A stretch of 64,000 nt of DNA, taken from Caryophanales bacterium. Lineage in GTDB: Bacteria; Bacillota; Bacilli; Bacillales; Amphibacillaceae. The notes under the pieces are model-generated. The model was not told the DNA's origin. It saw only the letters and a program-made list of their open reading frames with translations, and made no database searches. Shown here one piece after another: positions 51,898 to 62,655 of the stretch. Every line of letters begins with the position of its first letter. Position 1 is the stretch's first letter. The translations under genes were made by a program, and so were the position numbers. The DNA lies in the NCBI GenBank assembly GCA_026168805.1, contig JAPFDS010000043.1:1-64000 (forward strand), given 5' to 3'.

Positions 51898-52737
51898 TTA
51901 TACATTTAATTTTACATTCATACTAATATCTAATGCTTTAATATAGTGAGTCAAAAATCCTAATGAAATATAATTAACCCCTGTACCAGCATAATTACTT
52001 AAGGTGTTTAATGTAATATCACCTGATGCTTCAGTCATTATATGATCTGGTACCAACTGTACGAAGGTACTCACTTCCTCTGGCGTCCGATTATCAAACA
52101 TTATAATGTCTGCACCTGCTGTTACTGCTTCTTCTACTTCTTCTCTTGTCTCCGTTTCTACTTCTATATTCACCATATGTCCTGTTTTTTGTCGAACAAC
52201 ATCAACCGCTTTCATGATCGATCCTGCAAAAGCAATATGATTGTCTTTAATCATCACACCATCATATAGGCCATATCGATGGTTTTTTCCACCGCCTACG
52301 CGTACCGCATATTTCTCCAGCATCCGCAAGCCTGGTGTCGTTTTTCTAGTATCACACACACGAATGGAAGAGTCATTTAACTTACGGATACTTTTATCGG
52401 TCATCGTAGCAACCCCGCTCATTCTTTGCAGTATATTTAAAATCACTCTCTCCCCCATTAACAAATGTACAATTGGCCCACGAACTTCCGCAATTTTTTC
52501 TCCTTCCGACACTACATCTCCATCCTGACGAAAGAATGTTACGGTGATCGCCGGATTAATCAGTTTAAATGCTGCTTCAATCACCTGCATCCCAGCGATT
52601 ACTCCTTCATCCTTGACCATAAAAACCCCTGCACCAATTTCAGTAGGTGGAAAAATAGACTCACTTGTCACATCACCATCGCTTACATCTTCCAGTAAAA
52701 AGGTTTGTAGTAAATGACGCAATTTCAATTCATTCAT
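51898..52737 (-). CDS. nadC: Nicotinate-nucleotide pyrophosphorylase (quinolinate phosphoribosyltransferase)
   Basis: A 279-residue NadC: LLEDVSDGDVTSESIF, LLMGERVILNILQRMSG, CDTRKTTPGLRMLEKYAV, KNHRYGLYDGVMIKDNHI and FDNRTPEE are all family blocks. It makes nicotinate mononucleotide from quinolinate and PRPP. It is not beside nadA or nadB here. The ATG at 52737 follows AAGAAGG. A perfect Rex-type operator lies 67-84 bp upstream. Confidence 0.92.
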   Translation of the reverse strand: MNELKLRHLLQTFLLEDVSDGDVTSESIFPPTEIGAGVFMVKDEGVIAGMQVIEAAFKLINPAITVTFFRQDGDVVSEGEKIAEVRGPIVHLLMGERVILNILQRMSGVATMTDKSIRKLNDSSIRVCDTRKTTPGLRMLEKYAVRVGGGKNHRYGLYDGVMIKDNHIAFAGSIMKAVDVVRQKTGHMVNIEVETETREEVEEAVTAGADIIMFDNRTPEEVSTFVQLVPDHIMTEASGDITLNTLSNYAGTGVNYISLGFLTHYIKALDISMNVKLNV

Positions 52738-52770
52738 TCTTCTACCTTCTTTCAAAAAGTATATTTAATG

Positions 52771-52790
52771 TAGTCTTATGTTTTAGACTA
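52771..52790. promoter_or_regulatory. Inverted repeat upstream of nadC
   Basis: TAGTCT-N8-AGACTA, between the Rex-type site and the nadC start. Candidate second operator or leader hairpin. Confidence 0.3.
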
Positions 52791-52803
52791 AAACGGACCT
52801 TTC

Positions 52804-52821
52804 TTGTGAACTATTTCACAA
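52804..52821 (-). promoter_or_regulatory. Rex operator upstream of nadC
   Basis: TTGTGAACTATTTCACAA: perfect arms TTGTGAA/TTCACAA around four A/T-rich bases, identical to the Rex consensus TTGTGAAN4TTCACAA. Rex senses the NADH/NAD+ ratio, so control of NAD synthesis would be a direct feedback. Regulation is inferred from the site alone. Confidence 0.75.
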
Positions 52822-52945
52822 TCACAACAAAAATAAAAGCTTTAGATATCCATATAGTTCTAACATTGTTTGTGTCTTCATTATATTAACACTTATCTTT
52901 ACACATTTTTTATATAAATACAAGTATATCTATTTTTCTCGCTTA

Positions 52946-52992
52946 TAAAAACCCCCCCGAAGTTAGAAAATACCATCTAATTTCGAGGGGGC
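52946..52992 (-). terminator. Terminator of the yceI-like gene
   Basis: CCCCCTCGAAATTAG and CTAACTTCGGGGGG arms on the minus strand, followed by TTTTTAT. Confidence 0.85.
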
Positions 52993-53050
52993 ATTAACAA
53001 GTCTTTTTCAAACATAGACTTTGCTTTATTTGTTCATCTGTAAGTGATAC

Positions 53051-53581
53051 TTACTTACGCAATTGGATTTCGATATTGATTTTAATATCTTCTCCTACTA
53101 CAACTCCACCTGTTTCAAGTGCAGCATTCCATGTTAAGCCAAAGTCTTTACGGTTTATTTTTGTTGTTCCTGTAAAGCCTGCAGCTTCATCTCCACTCAT
53201 AGGGTCTTTTGCTACACCTTCAAACGTAATATCAAATGTTACTGGCTTTGTCGTACCTCTAATTGTGAAATCACCAGTCATGTCATAGCGATCTTTTAAC
53301 TTTTGTTTAATATCCGTCGCTGTAAATGTGATATTCGGATGGTTCTCCGCATCAAAGAAGTCATCTGAGCGCAAATGATCATCTCTACCTCCCATGCGTG
53401 TATCAACACTACTTGCGTCAATTTTAAATTCAATTGATGCATCTGTTAAGTCTTCTGGATCAGCTTCAATCGTACCATCAAAATCGTTAAATGTTCCTTT
53501 TACGTTTGAAATCATCATATATCTAACTGTAAATCCTATTGTACTGTGTACTGTATCAACATTCCACATTTCTTTTGTCAT
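53051..53581 (-). CDS. YceI-family polyisoprenoid-binding protein
   Basis: A 176-residue lipocalin-like YceI protein: NVDTVHSTIGFTVRYMMISN, MGGRDDHLRSDDFFDAENHP, DFTIRGTTKPVTFDI and NRKDFGLTWNAALETGGV are family hallmarks. No signal peptide, so it is probably cytosolic, as in many bacilli. Binds isoprenoid-like lipids; role unknown. ATG at 53581 follows TTGGAGGAG. Confidence 0.88.
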   Translation of the reverse strand: MTKEMWNVDTVHSTIGFTVRYMMISNVKGTFNDFDGTIEADPEDLTDASIEFKIDASSVDTRMGGRDDHLRSDDFFDAENHPNITFTATDIKQKLKDRYDMTGDFTIRGTTKPVTFDITFEGVAKDPMSGDEAAGFTGTTKINRKDFGLTWNAALETGGVVVGEDIKINIEIQLRK

Positions 53582-53696
53582 ATAAATCTCCTCCAATTAT
53601 AGTATATATTCACTCATTATCTCTAATCCATATATCATGAATACGAGATAAATACGCCCAATAAATAAGGATTGGGCAATTGAATTGCTTCAATAT

Positions 53697-53993
53697 TCAA
53701 TGTGTTTCTTCATTTTCACTTAAAACATCCGCATATTGATCTCTGTTTTTTTCAAGTCTAGCTTTGGCAAAAGGACATGTAGGGATCATCTGACGATTGT
53801 TTTCACGTGCATAGTTTACTACTGCTTCTAGCAGCTTGTCGCCAATCCCTTGCCCTCTTAATTCATCACTAACCATAGTATGGTCAACAATAAGCTGCTT
53901 TGTCCCATTCAGTACCATTGTCATCTCAGCCATTGGATTCTCAGGGTCGTCACCGACGTAAAACTGTTCATTCCTTCGCTTAATCTCCATCAT
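53697..53993 (-). CDS. Small YjdJ-type GNAT acetyltransferase
   Basis: A 98-residue minimal N-acetyltransferase (YjdJ/Gtn type): the acetyl-CoA loop DELRGQGIGDKLLEAVV and C-terminal ENNRQMIPTCPFAKARLEKN are typical. GGAGGA precedes the start; ATG 53990 is equally possible. Substrate unknown. Confidence 0.82.
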   Translation of the reverse strand: MMEIKRRNEQFYVGDDPENPMAEMTMVLNGTKQLIVDHTMVSDELRGQGIGDKLLEAVVNYARENNRQMIPTCPFAKARLEKNRDQYADVLSENEETH

Positions 53994-54047
53994 TTTTCCT
54001 CCTCCTTAGTGCTATTTTTTTGTTCATAGAAGGAAAGTGGTAGGTAA

Positions 54048-54641
54048 TTATTGATTCAACCAATTTTTAGCTTTTACTGCCCCTTCTTGAGTGAGACTAT
54101 GTCCGTTTACCCAAGCAGTTGTTACATCTGCTCCTCTTTCTGTAAACAAGCTAATCACTCGTTCACTTTCTGAGGCTGGGACAACTGGATCACCTTTTCC
54201 AAGGGATAAGAATATTTTTGTGTCGGTAAAATCTTGTTTTTCCTCAACGTCAGCAGGGTACATGGGCGCAAACAAAGCCGCTTTCTTGAATACTTTAGGT
54301 TGTTCAAGCATCATTTGAATGGCGATGTTTGATCCATTTGAGAATCCGACGAGCACTGTATCTTCTAGCTTAAAGCCATACTCTTTTGATTTTTCTTCAA
54401 TAAACACAGATAACTCTTTGCCACGGAATGCAAGGTCTTCCCAATCGTACTGCCCTTCACCATAGCGTTTAAAGTATCTATTCATTCCATTTTCTTGCAC
54501 ATTCCCTCGAATAGCTAAAACGTTATACGAAGGATTTAACAGCTCTGCAAGTGAAAGCAAATCTCTCTCAGTCCCTCCTGTTCCGTGAAGTAAAACAAAC
54601 ACTGGTGCACCTTTTGTTTGTTCATTATAAATATATTCCAT
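54048..54641 (-). CDS. mhqD: MhqD-like alpha/beta hydrolase
   Basis: A 197-residue carboxylesterase-type hydrolase: HGTGGTERDLLSLAELL near the N-terminus, nucleophile elbow GFSNGSN, catalytic Asp in GDPVVP and His in NGHSLTQEG. Pattern and genomic place match B. subtilis MhqD, induced by quinones and part of the MhqR regulon. Last gene of a four-gene run with short gaps. Confidence 0.82.
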   Translation of the reverse strand: MEYIYNEQTKGAPVFVLLHGTGGTERDLLSLAELLNPSYNVLAIRGNVQENGMNRYFKRYGEGQYDWEDLAFRGKELSVFIEEKSKEYGFKLEDTVLVGFSNGSNIAIQMMLEQPKVFKKAALFAPMYPADVEEKQDFTDTKIFLSLGKGDPVVPASESERVISLFTERGADVTTAWVNGHSLTQEGAVKAKNWLNQ

Positions 54642-54663
54642 TTAACTTCAACCCCTTCTCTTA

Positions 54664-55284
54664 TTATTCAGGCCGTTTCCTGGTGAAAATCTGACCGATC
54701 TTAGCGTAGTCATTTCCAGCAAGTCTACTTACCGCACTTAATTTCACTGGATCTACATATCCGTTATGGTAAATGTCTTTTGCGATATGATAATGCTTTA
54801 CTCGTAGAAATAAAACATCTGTCGTTGGAATATTGTTATCATTATAAATGACCAGCGAATCATGTAACACTGTTTCAAAACGTACTTTCGTCTCATGTAC
54901 CCCTGGAACATTTACAATTTTTGAATCTACTAGCGTAAAGTTTGATATGTCTAGCTCACTTTCTTCTGGACCGAGTGGTGCCGAGGTCATATTTGTCGCA
55001 TCTACGTTGTCTGTATCAACAACGTGTACGACCGCTTCTTTATTCTCAAAAATATTTCTAGCAGTATCTTTTGACTCTCCATTTGTCCGCTGCACTGCGA
55101 TAGACAGCATAGGAGGATCATATGTGACGATATTGAAGTAACTGAATGGAGCAACATTGATAACTCCCGCATGAGACTTTGTTGAGACTAATGCAATGGG
55201 TCTTGGAATAACAGCACCAATCAAAAACTTCTTCTTTTCTTTGGTTGTTAGTTCATTTGGTGAAAACTGATACATCGTATGCAT
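54664..55284 (-). CDS. Flavin reductase family protein
   Basis: A 206-residue FMN-binding flavin reductase-like protein (YwrF type): FLIGAVIPRPIALVSTKS, NVAPFSYFNIVTYDPPMLSIA and SKDTARNI. It probably supplies reduced flavin or reduces quinones. It begins four bases after the upstream dioxygenase stop with a poor ribosome site, implying translational coupling. Confidence 0.85.
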   Translation of the reverse strand: MHTMYQFSPNELTTKEKKKFLIGAVIPRPIALVSTKSHAGVINVAPFSYFNIVTYDPPMLSIAVQRTNGESKDTARNIFENKEAVVHVVDTDNVDATNMTSAPLGPEESELDISNFTLVDSKIVNVPGVHETKVRFETVLHDSLVIYNDNNIPTTDVLFLRVKHYHIAKDIYHNGYVDPVKLSAVSRLAGNDYAKIGQIFTRKRPE

Positions 55285-55287
55285 ATT

Positions 55288-56181
55288 TTATATGTCCAAT
55301 TTCGGCAATAATGTTTCGTATTCTTGGTGTCTATGCTCGTATTGTTCTGGTAATTTCAGTGCTGTACCAAGTGCATCTTTATCTTCGTCACGATCAAATC
55401 CTGGTCCATCTGTCGCAAACTCGAAAACAACATTTCCTTTTTCCGCCAGATAAATGGAGTTAAAGTAATTTCGATCTCTTACTTCAGTGACCCCAAAACC
55501 TGAATCCATTAAAGTAGCTTGCCATGCTTTTAATACGTCTTTATCTGGTACGGACCAAGCAATATGATGCACGGTTCCAATCCCAAATCTACCGCCAGGC
55601 TGTGGTGGGATTGCCGTAACGATATGATGTTTTTCTTCTCCTGTTGTTTCATAGTGATGGTTTTGACCCTCGATGTTCAGCTCTTTTAAACCCATGAGGT
55701 CTGCAAGCAATTCTTTTGTCCCGTTAGGGTTGCTCGATAATAATACAGAACCATGAAAACCAAAAATATCATCATTAGAAGCAGCTACATTCCCCTCAAC
55801 AATGGCAAGCTCAAGTCCGTGGATATCATCAAACTCAAGGGTATCTTTGCCAAAAAGTTGAGTCGTTTCCACTTGGATATTTTGTACTGTGAGATGCTCT
55901 AACCAGTTATTCAGACTTCCTTTTGGTACTCTGAAGGCAATTCTTCCGACTTGACCGCTTCCCTTTCGTCCGTAATTATCGTTCGTCCACGGAAAGAATG
56001 TAATAATTGTTCCTGGTGTCTCGTGATGATCCCCAAAATATAAGTGATACACACCTGGGTCATCAAAGTTAACGGTTTGTTTAATGAGACGAAGACCTAA
56101 AACATCTCGATAAAATTGTAAGTTCTCATTAGGATCTCCTACAATGGCTGTAATATGGTGAATTCTTTTAATAGCTTCCAT
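55288..56181 (-). CDS. MhqA/MhqO-type ring-cleaving dioxygenase (second)
   Basis: A 297-residue vicinal-oxygen-chelate dioxygenase of two VOC modules. Metal ligands are seen in IHHITAIVGDPNENLQFYRD, VHHIAWSVPD and VVFEFATDGPG. It opens hydroquinone or catechol-type rings (inferred from MhqA/E/O). It is paralogous to the next gene. AAAAAGGAG before the start. Confidence 0.85.
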   Translation of the reverse strand: MEAIKRIHHITAIVGDPNENLQFYRDVLGLRLIKQTVNFDDPGVYHLYFGDHHETPGTIITFFPWTNDNYGRKGSGQVGRIAFRVPKGSLNNWLEHLTVQNIQVETTQLFGKDTLEFDDIHGLELAIVEGNVAASNDDIFGFHGSVLLSSNPNGTKELLADLMGLKELNIEGQNHHYETTGEEKHHIVTAIPPQPGGRFGIGTVHHIAWSVPDKDVLKAWQATLMDSGFGVTEVRDRNYFNSIYLAEKGNVVFEFATDGPGFDRDEDKDALGTALKLPEQYEHRHQEYETLLPKLDI

Positions 56182-56196
56182 GTCGCCAACTCCTTT

Positions 56197-57153
56197 TTAT
56201 TTAGAACGTTTCGTATCAAATGGACGGATCTGCTTTTCAATATATTCGCGTTTCGGCTCAAGAAATGGTGGAAGTGCTAGACTTTCTCCTAATGTTTCGT
56301 ACGGTTCATCATCCATGAAACCTGGACCATCTGTTGATAGTTCGATGAGAATATGTCCGACGCGTGTATATAATGCTTCAAAATAGAAACGATCAACATT
56401 TCCAGAGTGTTGCATGCCTAATCTATCGTATTTCGCTTCCCATTGTTTAAGTGCTTCATGATCCTTTACTCTAAACGATACATGGTGAACTTGCCCGTAG
56501 CCTTGTTGACTCGGCGTTGTCTCATCGTTTCTCAAGATGACCTGCCCTCCATTTCCACCTTCGCCAACATCAAATAATATTACGTTCTCTTCTTCAAGAA
56601 TGGGTTTCATATCATATACTTCTATGAGCACTTGCTTGAATTTATCAAAGTAACTAACTGTAATTTCAATAGGGCCTAAACCATAAATCGCTTTTTCTTC
56701 AGGGACTGGCCCATTTTTCCAAGGAAGACCTGGTGCGACACCTTCATTGTTTTCATCCGAAAACAGTTGATATCTTTGTCCATCAGACTCCTCAAATGGT
56801 AGGACTCTTTTGCCGAATAGCTCTTGAATCCCTTCATTCTTAATATCATTTTCATTGAATCGCTCCAAGTAATATTCAAGGGATGCATCATTTGGTACTC
56901 GGAGGCCAGTTCTTGAAATCGAGTTAGTGCCTGGTGTACCTTTTGGACTGTTTGGGAAATCAAAAAATGTCATGTCTGTTCCAGGTGAACCTACATCATC
57001 TGCGAAAAATGTATGGTATGTGTGAATATCATCCTGATTGACCGTTTTTTTAACCAAGCGCATTCCGAGTATATTTGTAAAAAAGTCATAGTTTCGCATG
57101 GCATTATCTGTCATTGCTGTTACGTGGTGAATTCCTAACAATTCGTTTGTCAT
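56197..57153 (-). CDS. mhqO: MhqO-type ring-cleaving dioxygenase (first)
   Basis: A 318-residue VOC dioxygenase: IHHVTAMTDNAMRNYDFFTN, VHHVSFRVKD and ILIELSTDGPGF supply the metal site. First gene of the mhq operon. The ATG at 57153 follows AAGGAG by nine bases; 57171 is an upstream alternative. An MhqR-type palindrome lies at 57188-57207. Confidence 0.87.
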   Translation of the reverse strand: MTNELLGIHHVTAMTDNAMRNYDFFTNILGMRLVKKTVNQDDIHTYHTFFADDVGSPGTDMTFFDFPNSPKGTPGTNSISRTGLRVPNDASLEYYLERFNENDIKNEGIQELFGKRVLPFEESDGQRYQLFSDENNEGVAPGLPWKNGPVPEEKAIYGLGPIEITVSYFDKFKQVLIEVYDMKPILEEENVILFDVGEGGNGGQVILRNDETTPSQQGYGQVHHVSFRVKDHEALKQWEAKYDRLGMQHSGNVDRFYFEALYTRVGHILIELSTDGPGFMDDEPYETLGESLALPPFLEPKREYIEKQIRPFDTKRSK

Positions 57154-57187
57154 GTTATCAAACTCCTTCATAACACCTTCTTTACAT

Positions 57188-57207
57188 ATATCTCTAATTC
57201 GAGATAT
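57188..57207 (-). promoter_or_regulatory. MhqR-type operator of the dioxygenase operon
   Basis: ATATCTCTAATTCGAGATAT, matching the remembered B. subtilis MhqR box TATCTCGAATCGAGATA with one imperfect arm. It is 35-54 bp before the operon start. Confidence 0.7.
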
Positions 57208-57347
57208 GTGTGTATGGTTAAGCTTGTATCTTTTTTCGATACGAGCATTATTATATCCAAATTAGCACGGTACATACTTTCATATTTATAGGATGAAGAA
57301 ACTTAATACTAATTCATATAGTATTATTTCGAGATATAAGAGGTAAA

Positions 57348-57806
57348 TTATAGACTCTCTGCATAAAAGCCTAGCTTTTTGAGTTGCTCTATTAATGTTT
57401 CTTTTTCTGGTATACTTAGCCCACTAAAAATTTTCTTGATCGCTTTTGCATGTTTTGGAAACACTTGATCCATAAGCTCTTTTCCTTCTGGTGTGATGGT
57501 TGCATGTGTCACACGGCGATCTTTCGGACAAGGTTTTCTTTTAAGATAATTTTTATCCTCTAATTTATCTACTACATACGTAATACTACTACTGGCAATC
57601 AATATTTTTTCGCCAATTTTTTGAATCGGTTGATTGCCTTTGCTATAGATGAATTCTAATACAGCGAACTCTGTCGGATTTAATCCCAAATACTTTATAT
57701 CTTCTTCTACACGTTCTTTAACAGATTCTAATGCACGTGTTAAAACAACAAATGCCTTCATCGATAATTCTTCTTCATACATCTCTTCATTTATGTTTGT
57801 CATCAT
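57348..57806 (-). CDS. mhqR: MarR-family quinone-sensing repressor MhqR
   Basis: A 152-residue MarR regulator: LNPTEFAVLEFIYSKGNQPIQ, IGEKILIASSSITYVVDKLE and KDRRVTHATITPEG follow B. subtilis MhqR. ATG at 57806 follows AGAGGTGAAA. A perfect 20-bp palindrome just upstream suggests autoregulation. It precedes the dioxygenase operon in the same direction. Confidence 0.88.
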   Translation of the reverse strand: MMTNINEEMYEEELSMKAFVVLTRALESVKERVEEDIKYLGLNPTEFAVLEFIYSKGNQPIQKIGEKILIASSSITYVVDKLEDKNYLKRKPCPKDRRVTHATITPEGKELMDQVFPKHAKAIKKIFSGLSIPEKETLIEQLKKLGFYAESL

Positions 57807-57816
57807 TTTCACCTCT

Positions 57817-57836
57817 TTGTCTCGAATTCGAGACAA
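57817..57836 (-). promoter_or_regulatory. MhqR-type operator at mhqR
   Basis: TTGTCTCGAATTCGAGACAA, a perfect 20-bp palindrome 11 bases before the mhqR start; its centre CTCGAATTCGAG agrees with the site at 57188. Confidence 0.7.
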
Positions 57837-58102
57837 CGCTAGTATATGACACGAATTATTTTTTGTCAACCTTTCAAGTACATTTTTTTAATTACTTAGA
57901 TGAAATACCTCACTTCTTTCAACCTCTTACTATACACAGCTTTAGAATAGTACGTTTATGCTACAAAACGTGTCCAGGTGTATTTATGTAAAGCCACCAA
58001 ATGGTCTAAGCTTTCACGACGAAAGACTAAACATTTATATGTATTTAGCTTAGAATGATAAGTACTAAAATATCTTACAGTTTAATGAAGGATGTGCTCA
58101 TT

Positions 58103-59068
58103 ATGGTTGGCATAGGTCATCGGACGATTAAAATGGCTCTTGGAGCGGGGCTTGCGATTTGGATTGCATCTTTATTCGGTTTAGAATTTGCAACATTTTC
58201 AGCAATTATTGCCATCATTTGTATTGAAGATTCCAAGAAAAAAACATTGATGACGATCCGAGAGAAGTTTTTCGCTTCACTCTTATCATTGTTTCTAGGT
58301 GCGCTCTTTTTAGAAATTCTTGGTTACCATCCGATTACGTTTGCTCTATTCTCACTTCTGTTCTTCCCTCTATTAGTTCGTTTACGTATCCAAGGTGGAT
58401 TTCTCATGAGTATCGTTGTTCTTTTACATGTGTATGCTTTGGAGAAGGCTAGCGTAGATGTTTTTTTAAATGAACTTTATCTTATTTTCATAGGTATGGG
58501 AATTGCCCTGCTTACCAACAGTATTATGCCGAATTTACAACCTGAAATAAATAATTTCAAACAAGATATTGAAGCTCATTTTAAAGTTATTCTTCATGAA
58601 TTCGCTGCCTATTTAAGGGACAGTAAGAGAAACTGGGATGGGACAGAAATCGTTGAGGTAGAAACGCTTATCGAAGAAGCTAAAAGTATCGCCATACTCG
58701 ATGTAGAGAATCATTTGTTACGAAAAGAAGATAAAGATTATTATTATTTGGAAATGAGAGAAGATCAAGTGGAGTTGCTTAAACAAATGATGCAAGCCGT
58801 TGCACTAGCAGCTTCATCAGAAATCCCTCTGACACAAAAAATAATGCTCGCAGACTTTCTGGACTATTTAAGCGAAAATGTGGATGCAACGGATACAACA
58901 GCCGATTCATTTCATAAATTACAGACATGCATGGCCACTATACGAAAGTCGAAGCTCCCCACAACAAGAGAAGAGTTTGAAGTAAGAGCCAACCTTTTTT
59001 ATCTCTTTTTTGAAATAGAAAATTACTTGAAGGTTAAGCGTAAATTATTTGCCAAATGGAAAAAATAA
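58103..59068 (+). CDS. Aromatic acid exporter family protein (FUSC/ArAE)
   Basis: A 321-residue protein with about five to six N-terminal helices (to about residue 145) and a soluble helical C-terminal domain, as in the YqjA/DUF939 aromatic-acid exporter group. GIGHRTIKMALGAGLAIWIA is the typical start. ATG at 58103 follows GAAGGATG; the frame from 58055 has no site. Its place beside mhqR suits export of aromatic compounds (inference). Confidence 0.8.
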   Translation: MVGIGHRTIKMALGAGLAIWIASLFGLEFATFSAIIAIICIEDSKKKTLMTIREKFFASLLSLFLGALFLEILGYHPITFALFSLLFFPLLVRLRIQGGFLMSIVVLLHVYALEKASVDVFLNELYLIFIGMGIALLTNSIMPNLQPEINNFKQDIEAHFKVILHEFAAYLRDSKRNWDGTEIVEVETLIEEAKSIAILDVENHLLRKEDKDYYYLEMREDQVELLKQMMQAVALAASSEIPLTQKIMLADFLDYLSENVDATDTTADSFHKLQTCMATIRKSKLPTTREEFEVRANLFYLFFEIENYLKVKRKLFAKWKK

Positions 59069-59267
59069 TATGCAATTAAAAGGTACTTTGTCAAATGACA
59101 TTGGTAAGAAATTTCGTTAATACATATTTAATTATTTGCTCACACACTAAAGTGATTTCATGCAGCTTTAGTGTGTTTCTTTTTGTTGTATTTTTACGTG
59201 CGCAGTAACAGGTGTGAATTTAAAATGCAGTAAAATTCTATTTTTGAAATTCGAAAAGTTAAATCTC

Positions 59268-60175
59268 CTAAAAATAATATGTACCCCGTCCAATCCCTTG
59301 ACATTTAAAATGTTTCGATAAACACCGTCGAATGGTATTTTTTGAAAGTGTGCCACCAATCCACTTTTGAATGGTATGAATTTGGAGCGAAGTTTTTGGA
59401 AAGAGGATTTCGAATTCCTTAATTGTTCTAAACAACGCGGTATGAATGCATTCTTTGTTACCGCATTGATTGCAGTGAAAATACATATGTCTTTTTTCTG
59501 AAAATGCAGTTAAGCACTTTTGACAAAAGATATTCTTTTCTAATTCGTCGTAGGTATACGTTGGAATATATTCGTGACGTGATTGATTGATGTGAGTTGT
59601 TTGTAGGTTGGATAGTAATTGTTTCACTTTGTTTGAAAGCGATTGTGTATGAACGTGAAGACCTCTTATAAACATGCTGTGCTGACTTGGAAAAATAATC
59701 GGCATATCCTCTTGAGCTTCGTATAAAAAAACTTCGGATTCATAAAGATAATTTGAGGAATAATGGAAAGGGGAAATTCGTGCTTGTCTAACCAAGATCG
59801 TAATAGCATAGTTGAGCGTGATAATTGGTGAAGTGGGTTTTTTAGCGATGTTTTTGTTCGTATATTTTCCCAATGGTCACCAGTCACTTTATAATCACCG
59901 TAATAGTTTTTCACTTCCATCAAATAAATTATATCATTAAAAATAAGTAAACAGTCCGTCTGAAATTCATTCATGTTCACTTCCAGTTGTAGACTATATA
60001 TAGGAATACATGGCACATCTAATCCTTTTTCGAGAAGATTGAAAAATCGTTCTTCCCCTTCCAATCCTCTTTTGTGATATCTTTTTCTTTTAGCTTCTTC
60101 GTGGCTGAGCGTTTTTCGTTGACTTAATATGTGAAGGATCTGATAAGATATGGACGATTTAGGCTTTGTAAACAT
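59268..60175 (-). pseudogene. NERD-domain protein, frame broken at a T7 run
   Basis: The frame from 60175 (AAGGGGG before it) encodes a nuclease-related NERD domain: EGEERFFNLLEKG, FQTDCLLIFNDIIYLMEVKN, LHQLSRSTMLLRSWL. After MNPKFF it leaves the homology and stops at 59666. The -1 frame continues sensibly (LYEAQEDMPIIFPSQHSMF) to 59268 and contains a zinc ribbon CQKC...CNQCG. The shift is at seven T's (complement of about 59725-59731); eight would restore about 302 residues. Pseudogene, slippage-controlled gene or sequencing error. Confidence 0.75.
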
Positions 60176-60398
60176 CAGTTTCCCCCTTATTGTTTTCCAC
60201 TAACCTTATTGTACCTTGGCACTCAGACAAATCAATTTGATAGTTTATTGTTTTAGTGTGACCTTTATTCGGTATAAAATATATTTCACCTTATCAAAAA
60301 TCTATTTTAATGAATTATCAGCCAATCACTTTTTAAAAGGAATGGTTTTCACTCAAAATGTGCGTGGATACTATCTGGAATCTATTACGCGAATGAAT

Positions 60399-60550
60399 TC
60401 AGGGACGGGAACGAGACACACACTACCTGAAACCACTATCGCGCTCAAATCCAGGGACGAGAACGCACCACACACTACCTGAAACCACTATCGCGCTCAA
60501 ATCCAGGGACGAGAACGAACGCGCACACGAATCCAGGCACAAGAACACGC
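60399..60550. repeat. 52-bp tandem repeat downstream of groEL
   Basis: Two nearly identical 52-bp units begin CAGGGACGRGAACG and contain ACTACCTGAAACCACTATCG (60422 and 60474), followed by two shorter partial units (CCAGGGACGAGAACG at about 60503, CCAGGCACAAGAACACG at about 60533). It is more GC-rich than its surroundings, which hold no gene from 60176 to 60658. Confidence 0.85.
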
Positions 60551-60593
60551 AAAAAAGGCTTCTCGAATGGTTTTTCACCAATGAGAAGCCTTT
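60551..60593 (-). terminator. Terminator of groESL
   Basis: AAAGGCTTCTCATT and its complement (one bulge) around a loop, followed by TTTTTT on the minus strand. Confidence 0.88.
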
Positions 60594-60658
60594 AATAAAA
60601 TATTTTTTAGTGCATAGAACTTCTACAGATCTATCGGTAAAGGTTTATGCAATAAACC

Positions 60659-62326
<1,668 letters not shown>

Positions 62327-62342
62327 TTAAATCTTTTATCGT

Positions 62343-62627
62343 TTAGCCAACAACTGCTAAAATGTCATCTTCACGTAGAATTAAGTATTCTTTTCCATTG
62401 TATTCTACTTCTGTACCAGCAAATTTAGAGAAAACAATTTGATCACCTTCAGCTACTTCTAGCGCTACTCTTTCACCGCTATCCGTAACACGTCCAGATC
62501 CAACTGAAACAACTTTTCCTTCTTGTGGTTTCTCTTTTGCAGAGTCTGGAAGTACAATACCACCTGCTGTCTTTTCTTCTAATGGTACAAGTTCGATTAC
62601 AACACGATCCCCTAATGGTTTAATCAT
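62343..62627 (-). CDS. groES: Co-chaperonin GroES
   Basis: A 94-residue co-chaperonin: [20 protein letters not shown], mobile loop [13 protein letters not shown] and the C-terminal [14 protein letters not shown]. First gene of groESL, under a CIRCE element. AAGGAGG precedes the start. Confidence 0.98.
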   Translation of the reverse strand: MIKPLGDRVVIELVPLEEKTAGGIVLPDSAKEKPQEGKVVSVGSGRVTDSGERVALEVAEGDQIVFSKFAGTEVEYNGKEYLILREDDILAVVG

Positions 62628-62655
62628 GTGACAACCTCCTTAATTCTTTTCTCGT

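Noticed and set aside
60399..60550. CRISPR array
   Set aside because: Units are contiguous 52-bp tandem copies with no unique spacers and there are no cas genes.
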